From assembly GCA_036936605.1 (NCBI GenBank), contig JAUPFV010000001.1, forward strand, positions 154,227,187 to 154,291,186: DNA of 64,000 nucleotides. The letters are read 5' to 3'. Positions 34,689 to 46,440 of this stretch are shown here, piece by piece. Numbering within the stretch: position 1 is the stretch's first letter; the number at the start of each line of letters is the position of its first letter. A program made the position numbers and the translations under genes. The notes under the pieces are model-generated. The model did not search any database, was not told the origin of the DNA, and saw only the letters and a program-made list of their open reading frames with translations. The stretch comes from Limnanthes douglasii subsp. nivea (Eukaryota > Streptophyta > Magnoliopsida > Brassicales > Limnanthaceae).

Positions 34689-34837
34689 TGTTAAAAAACA
34701 AATATAGATAAAAAAAAGTAGTCGCCAATAAGCGGCTAGGGTTTCTGATTATTAGAAAGTTTGTATTACATAGAGTATAGAGCTATTATATAGATAAACT
34801 ATATGGGCTAATGGGCCTAGGCCTTATATCTCTAACA
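34689..34837 (-). repeat. 3' LTR of the TRIM (149 bp)
   Basis: Full-length LTR, TG...CA. It contains AATGGGCCTAGGCCTTATAT near its end. A purine-rich stretch (GAGTTTGAGAGATGG on the minus strand) precedes it as polypurine tract. Confidence 0.85.
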
Positions 34838-35029
34838 CCATCTCTCAAACTCGCAATGCTTATTCTTACCTTAAGAGTTTGTTACACAAAATAAAAAATA
34901 AAATCAAAACAAAACAAAACGTCAATCTTAAATAAAATCAAAACAAAACAAAACGTCAAAAATCGAAATCATTTCTCCAAACTTTTGTCTCCAATCTTCA
35001 AACTCTAATCTCAAATCTTCAATCTTCAA

Positions 35030-35610
35030 GCTGCAATATCCAAACTCCAAACTCCAAACTCCAAGCTACAAACTCCAAACTCTAAACTCCAAACTCCAAA
35101 CGAAATCAAACACCAAACAAATCCAAACAAAGCAAAACAAATCCAAACGAATCCAAACAAAATCTATACCGAATCCAAAACCAAATCCAAATCCAAATAC
35201 CGAAACCAAATCCAAATCCAAATACTGAAACCAAATCCAAAAATAAATCAAAATACCAAATCCAAATCAAAGCTAAATAAATCTACCGAAACCGTGGCTT
35301 CCAAACCGAAATCCAATGCTACTACGAAATTGAATACCTGGTAGATCTACAAAAATTCCGGCGGACAGCTAAAAACACTGCCCGCCGGCACAGCGGAAGA
35401 CGCAGAAACTTCAAGACATACCTCACTCTTTTTGTGTTTCACTCAGACACACATACCTCACTCTTTTTGTGTTTTACTAAGACACACATACCTCTCACTC
35501 AGATTGGAAATTGTTTTACTCAAACACACATACCTCTCACTCAGATTGTTTTACTCAGACACACATACCTCTCACTGAAATTGTTTTACTCAAACACACA
35601 TACCTTGCTC
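35030..35610. repeat. TRIM internal simple repeats
   Basis: 35,030-35,270: CAAACTCCAAACTCC and AATCCAAATCCAAA runs. 35,430-35,605: four near-copies of TTTTACTCAGACACACATAC followed by CTCACTC. Confidence 0.8.
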
Positions 35611-35618
35611 TGATACCA

Positions 35619-35684
35619 TGTTAAAAAACAAATATAGATAAAAGAAGAAGTATTTTTTTTCACTAAGGCCTTATATCTCTAACA
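35619..35684 (-). repeat. 5' LTR of the TRIM (66 bp, internally deleted)
   Basis: Shares both ends with the 149-bp LTR but lacks its centre. Immediately followed on the minus strand by the tRNA-Met primer binding site. Confidence 0.85.
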
Positions 35685-35814
35685 ATACCTTCATCTCTAG
35701 TGACATTCATATTGAATGACGTTCCTCACTCGTATCTTTAGTAAATTCTATAAAATAAAAACATTTTTTAGTTTTCAAAGCTTAAACATATATATATATA
35801 TATATATTATATTA

Positions 35815-36788
35815 TATTGATGAGAGAATAAATGACAAGAAAGAAGAATATTGGATCTTGGACCGACTAAAGCTCAAAATGTAGAGAGAGAACGTAGAAA
35901 AAGAATATAATAAAGAATTGTCCCACCTACCAAGAATAAATGGGCTCCCTTTTATAGTGGGGAAGGGTGGTCCCATTTATGTCCTTGGTGGTCTTGTCTT
36001 ATTTCACCTTTAGTCCTTTACAAAATATTTTGTTTACAAATTGCCTTCTAATAAACAATAAATGGTCTTGTCTTATTTCACCTTTAGTCCTTTACAAAAT
36101 ATTTTGTTTACAAATTGCCTTCTAATAAACAATAAATACAATAATATGCATATTTATCTTCTCATTTTTACAATTGACTCCTTTTCTATCAAGATCGGCG
36201 AATTACTCCCTTATCAGTAGCTCCCTAGTCTTCAAGAGCATCGGGAATGGAGACTTCTAAATGAATCAGTTCGAAGCGCCTCTGTCCCCTAGGCCTCGGT
36301 ATCGATTGACCGGATTGCATCGGTTGACTCTTTTCTCCTAAATGATGACCGACCCTCCATAATTCTTGTTATCGCTTCTGTGACGGTCGTGAATCGTCCC
36401 GATGCTAGAAAAACTTATCATGGGTCTGCCACCGACCCTGTCTGGCAAATTCCACATGGGCCTAAACCGGTAATCAGGTTTTGGATAATAAACCGACGAT
36501 ATGAAGCCCATCTAACGTATCCATCTGAGCTAGCTGGTGCAGACCTACAATGCTAGCCTGAGCAAGAGCTACACGTGTCATCCGAGCACTCGACGCGTGC
36601 TCGTCTGCACATTTTTCCAAGAGGCCCTTCGACTTCCCACTGCTTTTCTTCGTTTGGACTCTCCCATACGTGAAGCGGTTAAGTGAGGGTGCCTATATAT
36701 AACCTCATAAGCCAGAATCACTCTCAGAGGAATTCTAGAGAGAGAAAGTGCTGTCCGGACCATTCTAGAGAGAGAGAGAGCAAGTTTT
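35815..36788. other. Probable 3' LTR/leader region of Tat element 1
   Basis: No gene. TGATGAGAGAATAAATGACA at 35,819 could be an LTR edge, but the partner LTR is lost so the limits cannot be proved. TATATATAA at 36,692-36,700 lies about 90 bp upstream of the antisense ORF start (36,789), followed by GA-rich leader sequence. Confidence 0.4.
35990..36137. repeat. 74-bp tandem duplication
   Basis: GGTCTTGTCTTATTTCACCT through to CTAATAAACAATAAAT occurs twice head to tail (35,990-36,063; 36,064-36,137), apparently identical. It lies in the region where the 3' LTR of the adjacent Tat element is expected. Confidence 0.9.
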
Positions 36789-38153
36789 ATGAGAAATAGG
36801 AACCCGAAGCCAAAACCAAAAACTAAGAAGAAGAAAGAGCCTGCGTTTGGATTTGTCGATTGGGCTAGTATTGGTGACCGTTCTGAAGAGTATCGAGCCG
36901 CAAGACTAATTTGGAGTTCTGACACAAAGCTCTTTACGCCCGTGCCGCTTCCCCACGATCCCGCCCTTCTTGATCCGATCCCTGCCGAATCCTTTACTGT
37001 ACCCGAGCCGTATGGCGCTCAAACCCCCGAAGCCATTGTTATTCCCTCAAGCAGCAGCTCTCCACACTCCCCGGCTACTCAACTCAACCGCCCGACGCCT
37101 TCGTCGGTGAATTCTTATACTGTTCCGACCCCTTTTCTTCCTCGACGTCTATGCAAATCTAAATTTCTTTCCATGGGAGACTCAAAGACCTCAAATTCGC
37201 CTGCAGGAGATAATTCTCCCGAAATAGTCCAGCTTACACCTGATATACAAGGGTACCAGACCGGTGTTAATACTGCGCGTACCCATTTGGGCCTTAACCA
37301 ACGAGATCCAGACCGTCAAGAGCTGGAGACCGAGCGTACTCGTCAATAGCGAAAAGAGTCGCAACTCGCCCGAACCGGAAGCAATTACAGTTTTGCAGAT
37401 CCTCTTGCCCAACCGTCCGATCCTCATGCGGCCAGCCCCCCTAGACCTGATGCGGTCCCGGTAGAAAATACCGAGGAGCCAGAAGCGGACGTTCTGGCTG
37501 CTGAGGAAGGTACTGCCGCTGTTGGCACCACTGCTGCTCCTCCCGAAGAGCCTCTTCCCGCGGAGATTGAGGCGGTCATAAACACAACCTACCATCACTT
37601 GTTGCCCAGGGACAACGTCATTTCCCTTTTTGAGGGCAAGTACCTTTACTTCTTTGTTGCGGAACATGCAGAGCTTCTGATCCGGTGGGGTATCCTGGAG
37701 TGCGTCAATGTCCGATTCCCCGTTCCTGGGGAGACGCCAGTGCATATTCGGTCGCGGGAGATCGTTATCTTCACAGAGCTCTTCAACTGGGGCCTCAGGT
37801 TTCCTCTGGATCCTGAGATTGCTATGTATTTCCAGACCCTTAACATCTGCCATTCACAGTTAACGCCAAACGTGTGGTATACGCTGATGTCGTGCATAAT
37901 GGCTTCACGCCTATCGGGTCGGGTCATGCCAATGCCTCAGTACATAGCCATGTCAGGGCTCTCGAAATATCCCAAGTCCCCCTTCTTCTATTCTTCCTTG
38001 GCCAATACTTGGAAGATTGTGAATGACTTCCTCGAAGGCGACAAAGGTTGGAAGCATCGATTTGTCTTCCTCAATGGCTGCTGGGAAAATGGCCGCCCAT
38101 ATAACAAGGAGAACCTGAGACGATTTCTGCGGAGCTGGGTTCCTAATGGTATT

Positions 38154-38184
<31 letters not shown>

Positions 38185-39399
38185 TTTAAACATAATGGAC
38201 CGATCCTTTGTGCAATTCGAAGGAGTTTATCCAGGGGTTGAAGAAGGATCACTTCAAACCTGACAAAGTAACATTCCAAATTTTGAAGGACTATGTCAGG
38301 AAGCACTGGGGTCGGGCGTTTCATCGCGCCTTCAAGAATACGAACATGATCACGAGAAACCTCTGGCGTTGCTCGTCTGAACCGCTCACTATTGAGCAGC
38401 TGCGCCAACCACCTAGCTTGGTGGACTTGGTCGCAAAGATGGACGCGCCCGACGTACACTTGTTTCTTCCGAAGCGCAACAAGGCTCCCAGCAAATGCCC
38501 CAAATCGGATGAAGAGGCCGAGCAGGAAAATGCCGAGGCTGAAGGGGCCGACGCGGAGGGACAACAAGATGAAGCTGCCGCTGAGGATGGTGAGTTCCAT
38601 CGGTCTGGGGAGCTGGCCAAGAAGCGGAAGGGAAAGGCAGAAGCAGACGGTGCTCAGGCCAAAAATCCAAAGCGCTCGAAGAAGGAGGGCAGATTTGCCG
38701 CAATGTCTACTTTTGTGGATAATGCAACCGTCCCGGAGCTTTTTGAGCAATATGGGGGGGGGTGGTGGTTAAGGGTGTGAGTGTAGCCGATCGTGTAGTG
38801 GTGATCCCCGACGATGCTAGTCCCTCAAAGGCCTAAAAAAATGTCGTGGCGTCAGCGAGCGGTACTAAGTTGCCTGTGCTATCCGTGCCTGGGAGTCCGC
38901 ATACCTTTCCTTTGCGGATAACATATGGGTTGTCCCTGTCTTTGTATAATATGATCGTGCCCTTGGCGATGAAAGAACGGCGGGCAGGGGAGCTAGGCTA
39001 GAAGCTGACTGACGCGGAGGGGAAAGTTGCCGCGCTTGAAGAGGAAGTGAAGGAAGGAAAGGCAACTCAGAAGCTCTTGGAAGAGAAGCTGAAGACGGTT
39101 GAAAAACCTTGAAGCAAGTCAGAAAAGACCGGGACGACCGTGCTGGGCAGTTGGTGCGGGAAATTTCCGACCTGAAGAGTGCTAATGCCCTTTTTGCTGA
39201 TAAGTGCCAGAAGTGGATGGACAAGGAGACGGCCGAGGCTAAAGCCGCGTGTCTGCTGACCTTTCATCATCGCTTCCCCGACCTTCCCCTTGGGTCAATG
39301 TGGCTAGATGTTCCTGAGGCCGATCGCCCCGCTGGTGTGGTCTGCGAGAACGAAGAGTCGGACGACATCGAAATCGAGTCTGAGGAGGAGGATGCTTGA
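36789..39399 (+). pseudogene. Tat-element antisense ORF (Transposase_28-like domain)
   Basis: A plus-strand gene opposite to the element's pol and convergent with it. Frame 1 (36,789-37,349: RNRNPKPKPKTKKKKEPAFG, Pro/Ser-rich) stops at one TAG and continues in the same frame to about 38,148. It includes LPRDNVISLFEGKYLYFFVA, GLRFPLDPEIAMYFQTLNIC and HSQLTPNVWYTLM, which fit the plant gypsy-type transposase domain (PF04195; FPL.P.....L.......QL.PN.W). A (TA)n-containing intron-like gap (38,148-38,207) separates it from 38,208-38,780 (QLRQPPSLVDLVAKMDAPDV, then acidic and basic runs). A G9 run near 38,752 shifts the frame. Coiled coil and LPLGSMWLDVPEADRPAGV with an acidic tail end at 39,399. 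Known from Grande/RIRE2-like elements; function unknown. Degenerate. Confidence 0.75.
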
Positions 39400-40893
39400 C
39401 CTCCTATGTATTTGTATTTAAACTTTCTAACTTTTGGGTCTGTAGAACCCTTTGTAAACCGTTTTTGTAACCGATGGTTCTGAAAATCAATTTCCACAAT
39501 TGTGACGTTATTTTCATTATGCTTTTATAAATTCATAGTTGGTTGGGAATAAAACGTAGATTGGTGGAATACCAAAAAACCATTTAAGGTTCTGTCAGTC
39601 AATGGATAAATGAAAAATTTCCATTGGATCGGAAATAATATGTAGATCGGTTAAATACCGAAAAACATATTTAGGTTCTTTTGATCAATGTAAAATTGAA
39701 AATCTTCCCATAGGGTCGGGAATACAAATGTGGATTAGTCTAAACACTGAAAAACATTTTAAGGTTCTGTTGATCAATGTAAAATTGAAAATCTTCCCAT
39801 AGGGTCAGGAATACAAATGTGGATCAGTTCAAACACTGAAAAATGTTTTAAGGTTCCGTTGATCAATGTAAATTTGAAAATCTTCCCATAGGGTCGGGTA
39901 GGGCTGTCCATGGTTCTCCGAAACCGAGAACCGGACCGGGACCGAATCGATAAGGATCGGACCGAGAACCGGACCGAACCTTAACGGTCCGGTTCGCGGT
40001 TCCATTCTAAAAACCGAGAACCGATAAGGAACCGAAACAAAAAACCGGTTAGGAACCGAACCGATAGAACCGATAAACCGATAGAACCGATAAGGAACCG
40101 AACCGATAAAACCGATAGGACCGAAGGAACCGATACAGAATCAAAATGATAAAACCGATAAACCGGTAGAATTGATAAGAAATCGGGCCAATAAAACCGT
40201 TAAAACCGATTATTTATTATTATTATATATTCTTTTATAAATTCTAGTACCAAAATTAATAGTTAATTACCATTTTTTTAAAAAAGTGAAAGATCAACTT
40301 ATAAACTTTAGTTTTTATATCATTTATTTTAATAAAAAAATAATTAAAAATCAAATTTTAATTGATTTTATTTTTTTAAGTGGACCGAACCGGACCGAAA
40401 CCGGACCGAAACAGGACCGGACCGAAACCGGACCGAACCAAATTCGGACCGAACCGAAACCGGAACCGAACCGAACCGAAAGCTTAGCGGTTCGGTCCGG
40501 TTCCAAAAATTAGAACCAAAAGCTTAGCGGTCTGGTCCGGTCCGAACCGATAACCTTAGCGGTCCGGTCCGGTTCCTTCAAAACCCGGACCGAACCGGAC
40601 CGATAACAGCCCTAGGGTTGGGAATACAAATGTGGATCAGTTCAAACACTGAAAAACCTATGAAGGTTCTGTGGATCAATTAAAATCGCCAAATATTTTC
40701 CACCAGCTCGTCAGCTAATGGATTCCTGTTTAATACTTCTGAGATTGAAGGGCAAAATTTTGGATTGAAAAAGGATCGGTTGCTATGGATGCCTCATTAA
40801 AACCTTCTCGCGCCACCGAGGTAAGAAAGAGTGCATCCCCGACAAAAGGTTTTTACACAAACAATGATTACAAAGTTACAAAAATCAACAAAA
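39400..40893. repeat. Hypervariable 3' UTR of Tat element 1: 89-bp tandem repeats
   Basis: Units containing ATCTTCCCATAGGGTC(G/A)GG, GGATCAGTTCAAACACTGAA and GGTTCTGTTGATCAATGTAA start at 39,702, 39,791 and 39,880 (period 89), with more divergent units from about 39,540 and another after the insertion at 40,615. Tandem repeats in the untranslated region after pol are typical of Tat-lineage retrotransposons. Confidence 0.85.
39899..40614. mobile_element. GGACCGG-rich hAT-type element with 8-bp TSD
   Basis: Starts TAGGGCTGTCC and ends ATAACAGCCCTA (terminal inverted repeat of at least 9 bp). It is flanked by GGGTCGGG (39,891-39,898) and GGGTTGGG (40,615-40,622), one mismatch. It interrupts an 89-bp repeat unit whose uninterrupted form, TAGGGTCGGGAATACAAA, is present nearby. 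The body is runs of CCGAACCGGACCG and AACCGATAAA; no transposase. Confidence 0.85.
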
Positions 40894-43800
40894 TTACTCC
40901 AAATATAACTTCAAATGTTCAATGTTCCACGTGAGCCTTAATAAACGCCCATGCTTGTCCTGCAACCGATATGTCCCACTCTTAACTCTTTCCACTACTT
41001 TGTACGGTCCTTCCTAGTTCGGGGCAAGCTTACCGAGGCTTTTGTCTTTGGTATGAAAAAAAACTTTTCTCAAAACCCTATCTCTAACTTTGAACTCCCG
41101 CTGACGTACTTTTGACGCATACCGACTTCTCATTAAGGTCTGATAATGTAAATAATTCAGTTGAGCTCGATACCGTTTTTCTTCTATCAGGTCTAGAGCT
41201 AGTCGTCTGTTACCCTCATTTTTATTTTCATCATAGTTACTGACCCTAAAAGATGGGAAGATTGACTCTGCTGGGGTGACCGCATCCATTCCATATACTA
41301 AGGTATAAGGCGATTCTTTAGTCGCCGTTCGAGGTGTAGTTCGGTAAGCCCACAAACCTTCCTGCAAGTAATCTGGCCATTTGCCAGATTTCCCTTCTAG
41401 GTTCTTTTTAAGTCCGTCCAAGATGGTTCGGTTCGTAAATTCAACTTGCCCGTTCGCTTGGGGATGGAAAGGGGCAGAAAAGCATTGCCTAACCCTATGG
41501 GTCGTACATAAAGATTTCATCTCACTGCTGTCAAACTGAGGTCCGTTATCGATGGTGAGATTCTGAGGTACCCCGAATCTACAGCAGATATTTGACCAAA
41601 TAAATCTGATGACATCCTTAGTCCTTGTTGCCGATAATGGCTCGGATTCTACCCATTTGGAAAAGTAATCCACAGCCACCACAATCGTTTGTCTTCCACC
41701 GGATGCCATCGGTAATGGCCCTACGAGATCGATTCCCCATCGGTCAAAAGGTAGGCCTTCAGATATTGATTCTAAAGGGGCTGCAGGCATGTTTATCACG
41801 TTCGCGAATCTTTGACAAGTATCACAGGTTTTTACTATCTGCTGAGCATCAACCGTTACCGTTGGCCAATAAAAACCGGCGAGAAAGATTCTTCTTATTA
41901 GCGCTTTGTAACCCCAATGAGCCGCGCCCTCTCCGTCATGCAACTCAGATACAATGATCTGTGACTCATTTACTCCCAAGCATCTCAGTAAAGGCCTGCT
42001 AAACGAATTTTTGTATAATATGTCCCCCAAAAAAACATAGCCCCGTGCTTTGTTTCGTATCTTCCGAGCCGAGATACTATCGTCTGGTAGTAATCCTTCG
42101 GCCAGGAAAGCAATAATATCCCTTCGCCAATCTGAAATAGTTACCGAAGACACCTGACAAGCAATTTCTGGTCGATTATCCAGCTCTCTCCTCTTTATGA
42201 TCGATGGGTTTTCTTGTTCGGTTATCCAAGGGTAACTACTTGAGCAAGATGCCGATGATAGGGAGTCGGCTACCATATTTTCGGTTCTGGGGACATGCTC
42301 ATACGTTACTTTGGCAAATGACGCGGCTAACACTCGTGATGCTGCTAAGTACTGAACCAGATGCTCTTTCTTAGCTTCCGACGCTCCCGAGGCTTGATTG
42401 ATAAAAAACTGAGAATCACTGACAAGATGTACATGCGTAGCCTCGCATACCTGTGTTAGTCGCAAACCGGCCATGGCGGCTTCATATTCGGCTTCGGTGT
42501 TAGAAGTGAGAAAACCAAATCGAATTGCCTGATGCATACTTATGCCCGTTGGGGTGACTATCTATACGCCCGCGCCACATCCATTGACGTTCAACCCACC
42601 ATTGGTTTGGATAACCCACTCATCTGGTTCGTCTTCTTCGGGCGGTGCTTCTTGGTCCGGGCGGTCGGAATGGAATTCGACTATAAAATCAGCCAGAGTC
42701 TGACCTTTGATAGCTGTCCTTGGCTCAAAGTTGATATCGAAATTGCCTAACCCACACGACCATTTAGACATTTTTCCCGAAATATCCAGTCGCTGAAGCA
42801 CGTACTTGAGTGGAAATGAGGTTCGGACGACAATGGGGTGGGCCTGAAAATGCGGCCGCATTTTTCGTGCCGCAGTCACCAAAGCCAGGGCCATTTTTTC
42901 CAACTTCAAATACTGTGTCTCTGCATCCAATAAGCTTTTCCTCACGAAGTATACCGCTTTGGGAACCGTTCCCGACTCACTGATCAGATCCGTACTTACT
43001 GCAAAATCTGAAACCGCTATGTAAAGAAAAAGAGTCTCCCTTGTCAGGGGCTTCGTTAGAAGGTTCGGGAATGATAAATAAGTTTTGATCCCCAAAAAGG
43101 CTGTGCTGCAAGCCGGCGTCCAGACAAAATTCTTAGCGTTTCTCAAGACCTGAAAAAATGGAGCGCACTTGTCAGATGAACGAGAAATCAATCGATTCAA
43201 GGCCACGAGACGCCCGGTTAATATCTGGACCTCCTTGATATTCTTAGGTGGTGTCATGCCGGTAAGAGCTTGTAATTGGGTCGGGTCTGCCTCAATTCCT
43301 TTTTCGCTAACAAAGAACCCCAGGAACTTGCCCGACCTTACCCCAAAGGAGCATTTCTCCGGGTTTAACTTGAGATTTATACCCCTTAGATTATCGAAGG
43401 TTTCCCTCAAATCAGCGAGATGGTCCTCGTCTGTGCCGCTCTTCACTAGCATGTCATCGATGTAAACTTCTATATTCCTCCCTATCTGGCAGTCGAAGGT
43501 GTTGTTAACCAATCTTTGATAAGTCGCTCCAGCGTTTTTTAATCCGAACGGCATAACCTTATAATAATATAAGCCTCGACCCGTGATAAATGTTGTGCTT
43601 TCTTGATCTGCTGGGTGTAACTTGATTTGGTTGTAGCCTACATACGCGTCCATAAAAGAGAGAAATCTGTTCCCTGACGTGGAATCCACCAACTGGTTAA
43701 TTCTTGGCATCGGGAAGGGATCCTTTGGGCATGCTCGATTAAGGTCGGTAAAGTCCACACACATCCTCCATTTCCCGTTCTTCTTTTTGACCAGGACATG

Positions 43801-45306
43801 ATTGGACGTCCAGAGTGGGTAACTTGATTCTTTGATGTGCCCGACGCTGAGCATTCTTTCAGCTTCTCTTAGAATGATTTCTGCCTTTTCTGGGGAAAAG
43901 GCCCGACGCTTTTGTGAGATGGGTCTGACATTCTTGTTGATAGTTAGTTTGTTAATCACATGGTTCTCTGGGACTCCGGTCACGTGTGTCGAACACCACG
44001 CGAACAAATCTAAATTTTCCTGTAGCAATAATACCAACTGTTTCTTGAAGCCTGGTGACAATTTGATTCCTATTTGTAAAACTTTTCCTTCGGTAAATTG
44101 GTGTTTTTCGCATTCTTCGTCGGTGGTTAAAAAACTGGGAGCGTCCCTGGGATCATCGACGGGTAGTGACCCCAAGGGAAGTCCCACTAATTGCTAGTCC
44201 CGCGCTTGTTCCATATCTTGATCCCTTTTTGGTGCTAAAGCCGCTCGGTAACACTCTCTTGCCGCTTTCTGGCTGCTTCGCACTACCCCCACGTTGTTCC
44301 CGACCATGTATTTCAAACATTGATGAACCGTGGACGTTACCGCGTGCATTCGCGACAGCCACGACCTGCCAAAGATTGCATTATGAGAGGTTGGTGCGTC
44401 TACCACGACGAATAAAACAATGACCTCATTTTTGAATGGCTCGCGACCCAGTTGGACGATGCCTTCAAATTCACCAACCACGTCTGCTGCCGAACCTGTG
44501 AAACCTACAATAGTTCGATCCGAACGTGTAATTACCGGGGGTGCCCTGAACTTCGCGAATGTTGATGCAAAGATTATATTGGCTGAGCTTCCGGTGTCTA
44601 CTAGAATGCGCCGGACCTCCTCCCCCGAAATGACCGCCCCAATAACGACGGCGTCTTCATGAGAGCCGGCTATATCTCGCATGTCGTCGTCGTCAAAATA
44701 CAGAATCGGCGAAGGGATGCCTTTGGAATAGGGATAGGGCCGAGCTTCCAACTGAGTAGCCAGGTTCACAATATGTCGCTTTCTGGAGGAGTGCGTGATC
44801 CCTGCCATAGAATCACCCCCAAAAATAATCAATGATTCGAAAAATTGACAAAGGTTTCTTACGTTCCCGTTACTTTCCACAGCTTCCTCTTCGATGACCC
44901 CGATGAGGTTACGATTTACATCTGGATCGAGATATTCGATGGAGACATCAAAAGGGTCGGTCACTTCGGAAATCGCCATGGTTGTCTCGGGCTTCGGCAT
45001 CGTCACGATTTCTTTCGAAGCTGCGCCCTGCTGTGCTTTCTTTTTCACGTACTTGAGTAGGTTTCCGTGCTCTATCAGCATCTGTATCTCCTTTTTTAGA
45101 GCAATAAAATCCTTAGTATCATGTCCCACGTCTTCATGGTAGCGACAATACCGGTTGTTCCTGTGCTCCCGAGGCGTTGGTATGGGGAAAGGCCTCCGAT
45201 ACATCCCGCTCTTCTTAGTCTTTTCATAGATTGAAGACATGCATTCTGTCAAATCAGCAAAGTAAGCAGATCGGATCCACTTATTAGACATGGTTATAAC
45301 ACGCAT
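40894..45306 (-). pseudogene. Gag-pol polyprotein of Tat element 1 (in-frame stops)
   Basis: One continuous frame broken by TAG codons at 44,194-44,196, 42,562-42,564 and about 41,013. Order: gag C-terminus with CRYHEDVGHDTKDF (~45,150); aspartic protease ILVDTGSSANIIFA (~44,600) and AIFGRSWLSRM; RT with MCVDFTDLNRACPKDPFPMP (~43,760) and EVYIDDMLVKS (catalytic Asp pair, ~43,460); RNase H (YLKLEKMALALVTAARKM); archaeal-type RNase H (TNTEAEYEAAMAGLRL, LVSDSQFFINQ); integrase HHCC zinc finger (HWGYKALIRRIF, CDTCQRF) and core (WGIDLVGPLP, LTIDNGPQFD, NGQVEFTNRTI). It ends LRLTWNIEHLKLYLE, stop 40,894-40,896. Three stops in about 4.4 kb suggest a relatively young insertion. Without stops it would copy and insert the element; now inactive. 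Confidence 0.92.
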
Positions 45307-45311
45307 GATAT

Positions 45312-46440
45312 GGTTAAACCCTTACGCGAGTTGAACTAAACAGGATACAAAAACTGGAGACGTGGGTTTAGTATAGCGAGACATGATATAAACTGCACCC
45401 TAGCACGCGTGATATGTAGTTCATGTCACGCTAGATGTATTAGGTTTAATACAATAACGCGATGTATGGATGATGTCTCACGACAGTTGTGTTAAACAGG
45501 ACCCTTTCACGCGAGACGTTCATGTAATATGCCGCTAGATTAGCTGAACTTGCATAACTCAAGCGAGATGTCCGCCCACTTCACGCGCGATACGAAGTTA
45601 ACTTATATATACATAAATGTGTTAGCCTTGTTCCTAGCACGCGAAATGTTCAATTTAAGTGACGCTAGATGTATTAACCTTGTTCCTAGCACGCTAGATG
45701 TTCATGTCCTATAATGCTAGATGAATGAAACTGGACAAGAACGTGCGTGATGAGGTTAAACCCTTACGCGATTTTGAACTATACAGGATACAATAACTGG
45801 AGATGTGGATTTAGTATAACGATATATGATATAAACTGCATTATAGCACGCGCGATATGTAGTTCATGTCACGCTAGATGTATTAAGTTTACTACAATAA
45901 CGCGATGTATGGATTATGTCTCAAGGCAGTTGTGTTAAACTGGACCCTTTCACGCGAAACGTTCATGTAATATGACGCTAGATTAGCTGAACGCATAACT
46001 CAAGCTAGATGTTTGCCCACTTAACGCGCGATGCGAAGTTAACTTATATATACATAAATGTGTTAACCTTGTTCCTCGCACGCGAGATGTTCAATTCATG
46101 TGACGCTAGATGTATTAACCTTGTTCCTAGCATGCTAGATGTTCGTGTCCTATAACGCTAGATGAATGAAACTGGACAAAAACGCGAGTGATGAGGTTAA
46201 ACCCTAACGAGATGTTGAACTAAACAAGATACAATAACTGGAGACGTGGATTTAGTATAACGATACATGATATAAACTGCACCATAGCACGCGCGATATG
46301 TAGTTCATGTCACGCTAGATGTATTAAGTTTACTATAATAACGCGATGTATGGATGATGTCTCACGGCAGTTGTGTTAAACTGGACCCTTTCACGCGAGA
46401 CGTTCATGTACTATGACGCGCGAGATGTGCGTGTAATACG
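45312..46440. repeat. 441-bp tandem super-repeat carrying motif-B sites (2.6 copies)
   Basis: GGTTAAACCC(T)TAACG anchors begin at 45,312, 45,754 and 46,195, giving periods of 442 and 441 bp; the third unit is partial and ends near 46,440. Each unit holds about a dozen sites of ACGCGAGA(T/C)GT, ACGCTAGATG and ACGCGATGT type. Units differ by scattered point changes, some within motifs (GCGAAATG, GCTAGATG, GCGAGATG at one position). Confidence 0.9.

Larger units (their letters stand above)
34689..35684 (-). mobile_element. TRIM-type LTR retrotransposon (996 bp) with 5-bp TSD
   Basis: Two LTRs, TGTTAAAAAACAAATATAGA at 34,689 and 35,619, ending TTATATCTCTAACA at 34,837 and 35,684, are bounded by the direct repeat ATACC (34,684-34,688 and 35,685-35,689). 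The primer binding site TGGTATCAGAGC (initiator Met tRNA) abuts the LTR at 35,607-35,618 on the minus strand, so the element reads leftward. The upstream LTR is 66 bp and the downstream 149 bp, so one carries an internal deletion of about 83 bp. The internal ~780 bp has no ORF. Confidence 0.9.
35815..45302 (-). mobile_element. Tat-lineage Ty3/gypsy retrotransposon 1 (5' truncated)
   Basis: Minus-strand order: partial gag, protease, RT, RNase H, archaeal-type RNase H, integrase, tandem-repeat UTR, antisense ORF, presumed 3' LTR. The second RNase H and the convergent extra ORF place it in the Tat (Ogre/Retand/Grande) group. The 5' LTR and N-terminal gag are missing: coding sequence breaks off at about 45,302 against the family-B tandem array. 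The left edge is approximate. Confidence 0.8.

Noticed and set aside
37191..39270. Minus-strand ORFs opposite the Tat antisense gene
   Set aside because: Shadows; only the plus strand shows domain-like sequence and a plausible TATA box.
41014..45142. Plus-strand ORFs across Tat element 1
   Set aside because: Shadow frames of the clear minus-strand gag-pol.
45312..46440. Centromeric or telomeric satellite
   Set aside because: Only 2.6 units, built from motif-B sites; TTAAACCC occurs once per unit and not as a telomere array.
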